Below, one piece after another: positions 44,765-53,728 of a stretch of 64,000 bases of DNA (its first letter is position 1; each line of letters opens with the position of its first letter). This stretch comes from Coprococcus_C hominis (GTDB lineage: Bacteria > Bacillota > Clostridia > Lachnospirales > Lachnospiraceae). Location of the stretch: assembly GCF_020687505.1 (NCBI RefSeq), contig NZ_JAJEQT010000009.1; one strand, written 5' to 3'. Position numbers and translations under genes: made by a program. The notes below the pieces were generated by a model, which ran no database searches, had not been told where the DNA came from, and saw only the letters and a list, made by a program, of their open reading frames with translations.

Positions 44765-46261
44765 ATGGCGATTAAAATTATCATGTTAGTAATATTTTTT
44801 GGAGTGATGATCGGTGTCGGCGTCTACTGCCGGAAGCATGCGACCGATGTCAATGGATTTGTATTAGGTGGAAGAAATGTTGGACCATGGCTGACTGCAT
44901 TTGCATACGGAACTTCATACTTTTCGGCGGTTATCTTCATCGGATATGCTGGACAGTTCGGATGGAAGTTCGGTCTTGCTTCCACATGGATCGGTCTTGG
45001 AAATGCATTTATCGGTTCCCTGCTTGCATGGAATGTACTTGGCAGACGGACGAGAACAATGAGCCAGCATTTAGAGAGTAAGACAATGCCGGAATTCTTC
45101 GGTGTCCGGTTTGATTCGAAGATGCTTAAGATCTTAGCATCCTTGATTGTATTTGTATTCCTGATTCCGTATACAGCATCGCTTTATAACGGACTTTCAA
45201 GATTGTTTGGGATGGCGTTTCATCTGGATTATACGGTCTGCATCGTCGTGATGGCAGTGCTTACCGGAATCTATGTGATCGCAGGCGGTTACATGGCAAC
45301 AGCCATCAATGATTTTATTCAGGGATGTATCATGATCATCGGAATCATCGCGGTCATTGCATCAGTATTAAAATCAAATGGTGGATTCATGCAGGCAATC
45401 GATGCATTGGCACGAGTAGAGGACGCGCAGGCAACATCCACACCGGGTGCATTTGCATCGTTCTTCGGACCGGATCCTTTTGGACTTCTGTGTGTTGTGA
45501 TCCTGACATCACTTGGCACATGGGGACTTCCTCAGATGGTACAGAAGTTCTATGCGATCAAGGATGAGAAGTCAATCGGAAAAGGAACCTTAATATCCAC
45601 AATCTTCGCAATCATTGTAGCTGGTGGCTGTTATTTCCTCGGTGGTTTCGGCAGACTGTATGATATCGACATCGCGGCACAGGGCTATGATGCGATTATC
45701 CCGGCGATGATCGAGAAGCTGTCTCCGTTTTTGATCGCGGTTGTTGTAATCCTGGTACTTTCTGCATCCATGTCGACATTATCGTCACTGGTGCTCGCAT
45801 CTTCTTCGACACTGACGCTGGATATGATCCGTGGCACGATCGTGAAGGAGATGACAGAGAAGAAACAGGTATTTATCATGCGTATCTTCATCGTTGTATT
45901 TATCGCAATCTCCGCAGTGATCGCGGTTGTACAGTATAAGAGCGGCGTGACATTTATCGCACAGCTTATGGGTATTTCATGGGGCGCGCTTGCAGGCGCA
46001 TTCCTTGCACCATTTATCTACAGCCTGTACTGGAAGGGCGTGACGAAGGCCGCCGTGCTTGTGAACTTCCTGTTCGGCAGTGGCATCATGGTAGCGAATA
46101 TGCTTGCAAGAGCATCATTCCCAACCGTGTTGCAGTCGCCGATCAACTGTGGTGCATTTGCAATGCTTGCCGGACTTATCATCGTTCCGGTTGTGAGCCT
46201 TATCACACCAAAGCTTTCCGATGAGAAGAAACAGGCGGTATTTTCCTGCTATGAAAAATAA
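44765..46261 (+). CDS. Sodium/solute symporter, SSS family
   Basis: A 498-residue membrane protein with about 13 helices. The N-terminal part (GFVLGGRNVGPWLTAFAYGTSYFSAVIFIGYAG) and the sodium-site region (VILVLSASMSTLSSLVLASSS) fit the SSS family that includes proline, pantothenate and short-chain acid carriers. The substrate cannot be told from sequence. AAAGGAGAG precedes the ATG. A lipoprotein gene follows after 63 bp without an obvious terminator. Confidence 0.92.
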   Translation: MAIKIIMLVIFFGVMIGVGVYCRKHATDVNGFVLGGRNVGPWLTAFAYGTSYFSAVIFIGYAGQFGWKFGLASTWIGLGNAFIGSLLAWNVLGRRTRTMSQHLESKTMPEFFGVRFDSKMLKILASLIVFVFLIPYTASLYNGLSRLFGMAFHLDYTVCIVVMAVLTGIYVIAGGYMATAINDFIQGCIMIIGIIAVIASVLKSNGGFMQAIDALARVEDAQATSTPGAFASFFGPDPFGLLCVVILTSLGTWGLPQMVQKFYAIKDEKSIGKGTLISTIFAIIVAGGCYFLGGFGRLYDIDIAAQGYDAIIPAMIEKLSPFLIAVVVILVLSASMSTLSSLVLASSSTLTLDMIRGTIVKEMTEKKQVFIMRIFIVVFIAISAVIAVVQYKSGVTFIAQLMGISWGALAGAFLAPFIYSLYWKGVTKAAVLVNFLFGSGIMVANMLARASFPTVLQSPINCGAFAMLAGLIIVPVVSLITPKLSDEKKQAVFSCYEK

Positions 46262-46324
46262 GTTCTAAACAGAGGATTTGCGCATAGGCTATATAGAAAC
46301 CAAGTTGTACGAGAGGACGGCAAC

Positions 46325-46795
46325 ATGAGAACACGACAAACGGCGCTTCGCATGATCGTACTTTCATTTTTACTTGTGGGATGCATGTGTATCTTCGCGG
46401 CCTGTGCAAAATCAGAGAAGAAGGCTTCGGCTGCGGGGGTATACCATCTGTATTCCATGGAGTCGGACGGGGACAGCTATTCTCACGACGATATCGTGTC
46501 ATATGGGCTGGATTCCATGGCACTTACGTTGTATGCGGATGGCACGGCAAGCCTTGGCTTCGGGGAGGAGACAGAGCAGTTTCAATGGAAGGAAGGCATG
46601 CTTTATTCGGATGATGAGGAAATTGCTTTTACCGTGGAAAATGGAATGCTCACCGTATCAATGGATACAGAAAGCATGGTTTTCGAGAGGGTGAAAGATG
46701 CACCGGAGAAGATGGAAGTCCAGAACCCGGAAGAAACAACCGGCACCCCGACAGACGATACGGAAGTGTCCGGAACAGATTTGCCGCAGCAGTAG
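46325..46795 (+). CDS. Small lipoprotein
   Basis: A 156-residue secreted protein with a lipobox (IFAAC, Cys27) after a basic and hydrophobic N-terminus. The mature part contains a compact beta-rich stretch (MALTLYADGTASLGFGEETEQFQWKEG) like the small lipocalin-type repeats found in many clostridial lipoproteins, then a Thr/Pro/Glu tail. The start has GAGAGG upstream. It was not matched to a named family. Confidence 0.8.
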   Translation: MRTRQTALRMIVLSFLLVGCMCIFAACAKSEKKASAAGVYHLYSMESDGDSYSHDDIVSYGLDSMALTLYADGTASLGFGEETEQFQWKEGMLYSDDEEIAFTVENGMLTVSMDTESMVFERVKDAPEKMEVQNPEETTGTPTDDTEVSGTDLPQQ

Positions 46796-46827
46796 ATATG
46801 AGCAGCCCGGACTGAAAAGAAAATAAA

Positions 46828-46885
46828 AAAGGCAGTTGATTTCCGCGTAAAATACGTCCGGAAAACCAATTGCCTTTCTTTTTAT
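46828..46885 (+). terminator. Terminator after the lipoprotein gene
   Basis: A long imperfect stem (AAAGGCAGTTGATTTCCG with CGGAAAACCAATTGCCTTT) is followed by CTTTTTAT. Confidence 0.8.
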
Positions 46886-46946
46886 GTTTTTTTATGGCGA
46901 TTTTACTAAATATTTATAAAAATGCCTTTATCAATTGTGAAAATTA

Positions 46947-46955
46947 TGTTATAAT
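46947..46955 (+). promoter_or_regulatory. Extended -10 promoter of ppdK
   Basis: TGTTATAAT gives an extended -10 (TGnTATAAT); the -35 region is weak (TTTATC). The leader of about 70 bases ends in AGGAGGT before the ATG. Confidence 0.65.
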
Positions 46956-47028
46956 TTCTTGCAGTGTGATGGGGACGTGCCATAGTCTGCTATCGCAGAA
47001 ATTTGATTACTTAGGAGGTATATGACAA

Positions 47029-49665
47029 ATGGCAAACAAGTGGGTTTATATGTTTAGCGAAGGCGACATGACCATGCGTAATCTTCTTGGTGGTAAGGGT
47101 GCCAACCTTGCAGAGATGACAACAATTGGTCTTCCGGTACCACAGGGATTCACAATTACAACAGAAGCTTGTACACAGTACTATGAGGATGGTCGTAAGA
47201 TTAATGATGAGATCATGGCTCAGGCTATGGAAGGTGTTAAGAAGATGGAGGAGATCAACGGCAAGAAGTTTGGCGATCTCAAGAATCCATTGCTTGTTTC
47301 TGTACGTTCAGGTGCCAGAGCTTCTATGCCTGGTATGATGGATACAATCTTGAACCTCGGTTTGAACGACGAGGTAGTTGCAGCTATGATCGCTGGTAAC
47401 CCAGATCCAGCATTTGAGCGTTTCGTATATGATTCTTACAGACGTTTCATCCAGATGTTCTCAGACGTTGTTATGGAAGTTGGTAAGAAGTACTTCGAGC
47501 AGCTGATCGACAAGATGAAGGAAGAGAAGGGTGTTAAGTTCGACGTTGAGCTTACAGCAGCAGATCTTAAGACTCTTGCAGAGCAGTTCAAGGCTGAGTA
47601 CAAGAATCAGCTTGGTACAGACTTCCCTTCAGATCCTGTAGAGCAGTTGAAGCTTGCTATCGAGGCAGTATTCCGTTCATGGGATAACCCTCGTGCAAAC
47701 GTATACAGAAGAGATAACGATATCCCTTATTCATGGGGTACAGCCGTTAACGTAATGCCTATGGTATTCGGTAACCTGAACAACGAGTCTGGTACAGGTG
47801 TTGCATTTACTCGTGACCCTGCAACAGGTGAGAAGAAGCTTATGGGTGAGTTCCTTATCAACGCACAGGGCGAGGACGTAGTTGCCGGTGTTCGTACACC
47901 AATGCCAATCGCTCAGATGGAGCAGGAATTCCCAGAAGCATATGCAGAGTTCATTCAGGTATGTGAGACACTTGAGAATCACTACCATGATATGCAGGAT
48001 ATGGAGTTCACAGTTGAGAATAAGAAGCTTTACATGCTTCAGTGTAGAAATGGTAAGAGAACAGCTCAGGCAGCTCTTCAGATCGCTTGTGACCTTGTAG
48101 ATGAGGGACATAAGACAGAGGAAGAAGCAGTTGCTATGATCGATCCTCGTAACCTTGATACACTTCTTCACCCACAGTTTGATGCAGCAGCTCTTAAGGC
48201 AGCTACACCTATGGGTAAGGGTCTTGGTGCTTCTCCTGGTGCTGCATGTGGTAAGGTTGTATTTACAGCTGACGATGCAGAGGCATGGGCAGCAAGAGGC
48301 GAGAAGGTAGTTCTTGTTCGTCTTGAGACATCTCCAGAAGATATCACAGGTATGAAGTCTGCTCAGGGTATCCTGACAGTTCGTGGTGGTATGACATCTC
48401 ACGCAGCCGTAGTTGCTCGTGGTATGGGTACATGTTGTGTATCTGGTTGTGGCGACATCATCATGGATGAGGAAAACAAGCAGTTCACACTTGCAGGTAA
48501 GACATTTAAGGAAGGTGACTTCATTTCAATCGATGGTACAACAGGTAACATCTATGATGGAGTTATCAAGACAGTTGATGCTTCTATCGCTGGTACATTC
48601 GGTAGAGTTATGGCATGGGCTGATAAGTATAGAACATTGAAGGTTAGAACAAATGCTGATACACCGGCAGATGCTAAGAAGGCTCGTGAGCTTGGTGCAG
48701 AAGGTATCGGTCTTTGCCGTACAGAGCATATGTTCTTCGATCCAGAGAGAATCGCAGCATTCCGTGAGATGATCTGCTCTGATACAGTAGAAGAGAGAGA
48801 AGAAGCTCTGGACAAGATCCTTCCATATCAGCAGAATGACTTCAAGGCACTCTATGAGGCACTTGAAGGAAATCCTGTTACAATCAGATTCTTGGATCCA
48901 CCTCTTCATGAGTTCGTTCCTACAGAGGATGCTGATATCGAGAAGCTTGCTAAGGCTAAGAATAAGACAGTTGATGAGATCAAGGCTCTTTGCAACTCAC
49001 TTCATGAGTTCAACCCTATGATGGGTCACAGAGGATGCCGTCTTGCTGTTACTTATCCGGAAATCGCTAAGATGCAGACAAAGGCAGTTATCCGTGCAGC
49101 TATCGAAGTTCAGAAGGCACATCCGGATTGGAATGTTGAGCCAGAGATCATGATCCCACTTGTATGTGAGGTTAAGGAACTTAAGTATGTTAAGAAGACA
49201 GTTGTTGAGACTGCTGATGCTGAGATCGCTGCTGCAGGCGTAGACCTGAAGTACGAAGTTGGTACAATGATCGAGATTCCTAGAGCTGCTCTTACAGCTG
49301 ATGACATCGCTAAGGAAGCTGACTTCTTCTGCTTCGGTACAAACGATCTGACTCAGATGACATTTGGTTTCTCAAGAGATGATGCTGGTAAGTTCCTCAA
49401 TGCTTACTATGATGCTAAGATCTTCGAGAACGATCCATTTGCTAAGCTTGACCAGACAGGTGTTGGTAAGCTCATGGATATGGCAGTTAAGCTTGGTAAG
49501 CCAGTAAATCCAAAGCTTCATATCGGTATCTGTGGTGAGCACGGTGGAGATCCTTCATCTGTTGAGTTCTGCCACAAGATTGGTCTTGATTATGTATCAT
49601 GTTCACCATTCCGTGTACCTATCGCTAGACTTGCTGCTGCTCAGGCTGCAATCGCTAATAAGTAG
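47029..49665 (+). CDS. ppdK: Pyruvate, phosphate dikinase
   Basis: An 878-residue enzyme that interconverts PEP, AMP and PPi with pyruvate, ATP and Pi, an important glycolytic step in clostridia. The phosphohistidine is His458 in GGMTSHAAVVARGMG. The pyruvate-site Cys is Cys835 in GICGEHGGDPSS. The nucleotide-binding part has GGKGANLAEM and SVRSGARASMPGMMDT. Codon use is strikingly uniform (GCT, GGT, CGT, CTT, AAG), unlike most neighbours, which fits very high expression. It has its own promoter and terminator. Confidence 0.98.
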   Translation: MANKWVYMFSEGDMTMRNLLGGKGANLAEMTTIGLPVPQGFTITTEACTQYYEDGRKINDEIMAQAMEGVKKMEEINGKKFGDLKNPLLVSVRSGARASMPGMMDTILNLGLNDEVVAAMIAGNPDPAFERFVYDSYRRFIQMFSDVVMEVGKKYFEQLIDKMKEEKGVKFDVELTAADLKTLAEQFKAEYKNQLGTDFPSDPVEQLKLAIEAVFRSWDNPRANVYRRDNDIPYSWGTAVNVMPMVFGNLNNESGTGVAFTRDPATGEKKLMGEFLINAQGEDVVAGVRTPMPIAQMEQEFPEAYAEFIQVCETLENHYHDMQDMEFTVENKKLYMLQCRNGKRTAQAALQIACDLVDEGHKTEEEAVAMIDPRNLDTLLHPQFDAAALKAATPMGKGLGASPGAACGKVVFTADDAEAWAARGEKVVLVRLETSPEDITGMKSAQGILTVRGGMTSHAAVVARGMGTCCVSGCGDIIMDEENKQFTLAGKTFKEGDFISIDGTTGNIYDGVIKTVDASIAGTFGRVMAWADKYRTLKVRTNADTPADAKKARELGAEGIGLCRTEHMFFDPERIAAFREMICSDTVEEREEALDKILPYQQNDFKALYEALEGNPVTIRFLDPPLHEFVPTEDADIEKLAKAKNKTVDEIKALCNSLHEFNPMMGHRGCRLAVTYPEIAKMQTKAVIRAAIEVQKAHPDWNVEPEIMIPLVCEVKELKYVKKTVVETADAEIAAAGVDLKYEVGTMIEIPRAALTADDIAKEADFFCFGTNDLTQMTFGFSRDDAGKFLNAYYDAKIFENDPFAKLDQTGVGKLMDMAVKLGKPVNPKLHIGICGEHGGDPSSVEFCHKIGLDYVSCSPFRVPIARLAAAQAAIANK

Positions 49666-49712
49666 GATACACCACATATGGTAGATATTTTGATTTCGTA
49701 ATCAAATAAAGG

Positions 49713-49752
49713 AATCCCCTATACTTCATAATGGAGTGTAGGGGATTTTTTT
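49713..49752 (+). terminator. Terminator of ppdK
   Basis: AATCCCCTATACTTC pairs with GGAGTGTAGGGGATT (wobble pairs included), followed by seven T. Confidence 0.9.
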
Positions 49753-49775
49753 GCTTGACTCCATTTTGTGAATGA

Positions 49776-49802
49776 CAAGTATATGTATTTTGTGTATACT
49801 TG
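49776..49802. promoter_or_regulatory. Inverted repeat before the membrane protein gene
   Basis: CAAGTATA (49776-49783) and TATACTTG (49795-49802) match perfectly across an 11-base spacer. The site is 55 bp before the start codon and could be an operator. Confidence 0.4.
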
Positions 49803-49856
49803 ATATGGTTACAAAAATTGAAATAAAGTAAAAGAACGAAAACAGGGGGGAGTATA

Positions 49857-51434
49857 ATGCTGGAAGATGAACAGAAGAAAATAATCACATATCACAGAAT
49901 CTGGTTTGTACGTCTGATTGCAATGATTGTGGCATGTCAGGCATTGAAACAGTTAATCGGTGCATCACCATTGTGGAGAGAAGAATATCCATTTGGGCTT
50001 GCTTTTTACACGAAGTATGCCAGACTTTGCAATCTGGATGATTTTGTTAAAGTGTATGGTGCAAATTTCTGGCTAGGACTGGACGTGTTATTTACCTGCG
50101 CATTGGTGTGCTATGTTCTGGCATGGATTATGCAGAAGGTAAATGAAAAAACTTCGGCGCGTCTGGATTTGTTCGCGGATGTGACAATAATTGTAGTTTT
50201 GATTGTCGATTTTATAAGCAATATGTATTGTTTTAAGGCACATGTTTATGCAGAACAAAGTACAGTTTTGTATTTTGTGCGAATAGCTGTGATGATAATT
50301 GTTTTGCTTATCCACATATACGAGTATCGGCGAAATAAGAATTTGTTTGATAAGGAGACCAAAGCGGTTCATATATCGTCTCTGGTTGTGGGAATTGCGT
50401 TCGTGTGTGTATCCGCATTTTTTGTTGGAAAGAATTTTGTTATTTACAATAATTACAAATCATTCTATGGTGCATATTCAAAAGAAGAACACGGTCCGGA
50501 TGCAACATATGAGGATAAAGTAATGAATTACAACGAGCGTGCAGTGGCAAATGGGGATGAACTGTTTTTCTTTCATAAAACTGAGAATGCAATCTGCAAG
50601 GTTGGTGAAGAAGGCGACATGTCGACAATCATTACACTCGATGACATCAGGAAGGCATGGATGATGGATGACAGTGAGGAAACAGGACGCATTTACCGGT
50701 TAGATTACTACGACGGATATGTATATTTTACATATTATTTACAGGATGCTTATTTCTTAAGCCGGATAAATGTGGAAAATGGAAATGTAGATGAACCATA
50801 TACAGATTCAGCTTTTTATTGCGCAATAAAAGATGGATATCTCTATTATGAGACTCCTGTAGACGATGATTATGAGTATTTTGATGTATATAGGGTAAAA
50901 ATAGAGAGTCAGATAAATATAGATAAGAAGGAATTATATCTGGGAAAATTTATTGGCCAAGCTTATAGTCGTGCAAAGGATTTTTATGCTGAGATTATCT
51001 ATGATGATGATAGTTATTATCTGGAAGCTGTCTATAATGAATATGGTGAAAAAAGTATCAGGAAAAATGGAAACAGATATCTGTTATGTATAGATGAGAA
51101 TGGGATGTATACGTTAAAAAAGTGTGAGAAAACAGACCAGAAACAAGAGTCCAATGAAACACAGTATATAACAATATCGGAACATGTTCTGGAGTATAAT
51201 TCCTATGGTGATAAACTGTTTTATCTGAAACAGGAAAATGGAAATACAGAATTGATACAGACGGATTTGAATGGCAATAATGAAAAAGTTCTAAAGCGAT
51301 ATGCGGATTGCTATGAATCGGTTGCATATACTGATCCGACCTACATCTTTTCAATTATGGTATGTGAGGACAAGCTTGTTGTCATGTATGAGGATCAGGA
51401 GAGCAATCCGAAGTATGATGTGGTTGGGTATTGA
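49857..51434 (+). CDS. Membrane protein with a beta-rich C-terminal domain
   Basis: A 525-residue protein. The first 200 residues hold about five hydrophobic helices (near 16-35, 70-92, 105-122, 137-153 and 170-190). The rest is hydrophilic and dominated by short strands rich in Tyr and Asp (IYRLDYYDGYVYFTYYL, DGYLYYETPVDDDYEYFDVY, YGDKLFYLKQENGNTELI). This pattern looks like a DUF5050-type beta-propeller of the sort found in clostridial surface proteins. No enzyme motif was seen. The ribosome site (GGGGGG) is good. Codon use is more AT-rich than ppdK. Confidence 0.65.
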   Translation: MLEDEQKKIITYHRIWFVRLIAMIVACQALKQLIGASPLWREEYPFGLAFYTKYARLCNLDDFVKVYGANFWLGLDVLFTCALVCYVLAWIMQKVNEKTSARLDLFADVTIIVVLIVDFISNMYCFKAHVYAEQSTVLYFVRIAVMIIVLLIHIYEYRRNKNLFDKETKAVHISSLVVGIAFVCVSAFFVGKNFVIYNNYKSFYGAYSKEEHGPDATYEDKVMNYNERAVANGDELFFFHKTENAICKVGEEGDMSTIITLDDIRKAWMMDDSEETGRIYRLDYYDGYVYFTYYLQDAYFLSRINVENGNVDEPYTDSAFYCAIKDGYLYYETPVDDDYEYFDVYRVKIESQINIDKKELYLGKFIGQAYSRAKDFYAEIIYDDDSYYLEAVYNEYGEKSIRKNGNRYLLCIDENGMYTLKKCEKTDQKQESNETQYITISEHVLEYNSYGDKLFYLKQENGNTELIQTDLNGNNEKVLKRYADCYESVAYTDPTYIFSIMVCEDKLVVMYEDQESNPKYDVVGY

Positions 51435-51482
51435 GAATTAAATATATATGATTATTTACGGCATAGCTGTGAAACTGGCTGA

Positions 51483-51662
51483 TGGCCTTATGAAAGGCGT
51501 GTGGTATGCAAGGGTGAAAAGCCGGAAAACCAGATGGTTTACATGTACACATTTGTTGTCACAAACATGGATTCATTACCAGAGTATCTCATCAAATTTT
51601 ACTACAAAAGAGGACTGATGGAAAACTTCATAGGAGTCCTTTGCCATTTTATGTTGCAGTGA
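51483..51662 (+). mobile_element. IS1380-like transposase remnant
   Basis: The frame from 51483 reads WPYERRVVCKGEKPENQ, then FVVTNMDSLPEYLIKFYYKRGLMENFI, the late part of the DDE catalytic domain of IS1380/IS4-type transposases (the FVVTN and FYxxRGxxEN blocks). Homology ends near 51636 and the frame stops at 51662. No terminal inverted repeats or other transposase parts were found. It lies between two accessory genes and marks a past insertion and decay. Confidence 0.7.
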
Positions 51663-51725
51663 CAGGGGCTCCGTTTCATTTTGAAGAGTTAAGAGAAACG
51701 CCGACTATTAAGAGGAGGGAAAAGG

Positions 51726-52448
51726 ATGTTGTATATAGGATCCAGAATACAGGAATATCGTAAGAAAGCCGAACTGAGTCAGGAAGAATTTGCTGATAAG
51801 ATAGGTGTAAGCAGACAGGCAGTGTCCAAATGGGAGAGAGATAAGGCATATCCGGATCTTGACAGACTTGTGTGTATATGTGAGATACTTGATGTTCAGA
51901 TGGATGAGCTTATATATGGAGAAGAAAGAAAAAAACAGGGTGAACTGACTCAGGAGAATTTAGCATCAAACAATATAGTGCACATGAAAAATCTTCGAGG
52001 CAGGAACCGGTTCATGAGGCTTAAAGTAATATTTGGAATTATGACAGTTATATGTATATTTTCCATTGTTATGATGGCAGTGTTGTTTGTCAGGAATGAG
52101 TGGAGCAACCATAAAGATAAAAACGATAATGTACGTGTTGAGAAGGTGTACCAGCAGTATACAAAGGCTGATCTGTGTTATTTTGATGATGATGGAAGAA
52201 AGATAATGAATACTGTATGGCTTGATGTGCCTGGAATACGGGATGGAGATTATATACAGTGTTACACAGGAAATGATAATTCAGGATTGTTTTTGAACTA
52301 CAGCCTGTCGACGCTGATTTTTGTTGCGGTTTTTGTGATTGTAATGATTATCCTTCTGATACTTACAGGATCCGAGATGCAAAGAATAAAGAAAGAGGAA
52401 ATACTTCAGATAATACTTGAGGATGAAAAAGCGGATGAAGAAATTTAA
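51726..52448 (+). CDS. Membrane-anchored XRE-family regulator
   Basis: A 240-residue protein. Residues 5-60 form an XRE helix-turn-helix (IQEYRKKAELSQEEFADKIGVSRQAVSKWERDKAYPDLDRL). A linker is followed by a membrane helix at about 99-120, an outside loop of about 70 residues and a second helix at about 194-217. This puts the DNA-binding domain inside and a loop outside, so it may sense an external signal. AGGAGGG precedes the ATG. Its 3' end overlaps the next gene by 14 bp. ATA and AGA codons are frequent, unlike neighbouring core genes. Confidence 0.85.
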   Translation: MLYIGSRIQEYRKKAELSQEEFADKIGVSRQAVSKWERDKAYPDLDRLVCICEILDVQMDELIYGEERKKQGELTQENLASNNIVHMKNLRGRNRFMRLKVIFGIMTVICIFSIVMMAVLFVRNEWSNHKDKNDNVRVEKVYQQYTKADLCYFDDDGRKIMNTVWLDVPGIRDGDYIQCYTGNDNSGLFLNYSLSTLIFVAVFVIVMIILLILTGSEMQRIKKEEILQIILEDEKADEEI

Positions 52449-53562
52449 AAAGGTATTATATGTGATTATATCTGTCGTTATATTTGCAGGTGCAATAGCT
52501 GCTGCTTTGGATTTTATGGGCGTAATCAATCTGAAAAACCATGATCAGACAGAAGATGAGACGTTGTACTCTGAACTGTGGCATATCGTATTTAAGGGAT
52601 ATGCTTTTTCCGTAAAACCAGTAGGAATAGCTATTATACATGAAAGTGGCTGTCTCAACATAAGAAGTACCGACGAGTATCTGGTACAGATAGATGTTGA
52701 GGATGATTCTGCTGATGATTTCTGGAATGACAGAGACGGACGTGTACAACATATGAAGGAATCCGGCTATACGATGGAACAGTATCCCGAGAAGATTCGT
52801 GTGGATGACAGGGAGTATATAAGATATATAGTGAGCATGAAGGAGGAACGTGGCGCTGAATATGACAGTTCATATTTCTGTGTGCTCATTTCAGATGCAG
52901 GAGATGATAAACGGTTTCTCACAGTGGTAAGATTTGATGGAACAGATATAGCTGCCATGGATACTGCATCGAGAAATGATATGTATGAAAAGGCCATTGA
53001 TGAGGCAGCTTGTGTTACTTCCAGTGCAGTTCCTACGGATGAGACAAATGATATGACAGGCTCATACTGGCAGGCAGATGGGTATTCAGGCACATTCAGT
53101 TCAGATGTCGTGAAAGAAGAATATACTGATGCAGAGCTTGTGGACAGCATTGCAAATGAAGATATATATGTATCCTATGAAATTCCAGAGAATTTCATAC
53201 TTCTAAGAGATGATCAGACTGGGAAATCTTATTATTCTGAGGCTGATAAATCACAGGTGATAGTGTCTGTTATTCCGTATACATGGAAGAGTGCAGCTGA
53301 TATGGCAGAAGACAGCAACTCTGCCGGGATTTCCAAGGTTACAGCCGAAGGACAGTATGAGGAAAAGGGAAAAATTTACTATTATTATGCCTATTCCATA
53401 TTGCGTATACGGAACGGCACAAGGAAGACTTCGTATTACTTTAATGCGTATACAGATCTTGAAGATGGCAATATATACAGCATAAATGGATTTGCTGATG
53501 ATTCTCCGGAGATAATGAACCCTAAGACATATACAAGGTTTATGAGCATTACTGAGGAGTGA
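52435..53562 (+). CDS. Secreted, membrane-anchored protein of unknown function
   Basis: A 375-residue protein with one N-terminal hydrophobic span (about 6-26) after the basic start MKKFKKV. The remainder is extracellular and acidic. It may consist of two similar halves: around 45-150 (YAFSVKPVGIAIIHESGC) and around 235-365 (ISYEIPENFILL-like). No family was recognised. The start at 52435 has TTGAGG about 10 bases upstream and overlaps the XRE gene, so the two should be made together. It might be the outside partner of the membrane regulator; that is inference from position only. Confidence 0.7.
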   Translation: MKKFKKVLYVIISVVIFAGAIAAALDFMGVINLKNHDQTEDETLYSELWHIVFKGYAFSVKPVGIAIIHESGCLNIRSTDEYLVQIDVEDDSADDFWNDRDGRVQHMKESGYTMEQYPEKIRVDDREYIRYIVSMKEERGAEYDSSYFCVLISDAGDDKRFLTVVRFDGTDIAAMDTASRNDMYEKAIDEAACVTSSAVPTDETNDMTGSYWQADGYSGTFSSDVVKEEYTDAELVDSIANEDIYVSYEIPENFILLRDDQTGKSYYSEADKSQVIVSVIPYTWKSAADMAEDSNSAGISKVTAEGQYEEKGKIYYYYAYSILRIRNGTRKTSYYFNAYTDLEDGNIYSINGFADDSPEIMNPKTYTRFMSITEE

Positions 53563-53728
53563 GAAAATTAAAAAATATATATTGATTGATAAAAAGTGAT
53601 AAAAATTGCAAAAATCAATCATTGCTACCACTGGTTGCATGGATGCTACTGATTTAACCTCGACAGATTTCGGGTGATAAGTGATAATAAATCCGAAAAC
53701 ATATTTTTATCAAGGAGGAACATACTAT

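Noticed and set aside
47731..48402. 223-codon minus-strand frame inside ppdK
   Set aside because: It arises from the strong codon bias of ppdK; the translation is Cys/Leu/Thr-rich with no family features.
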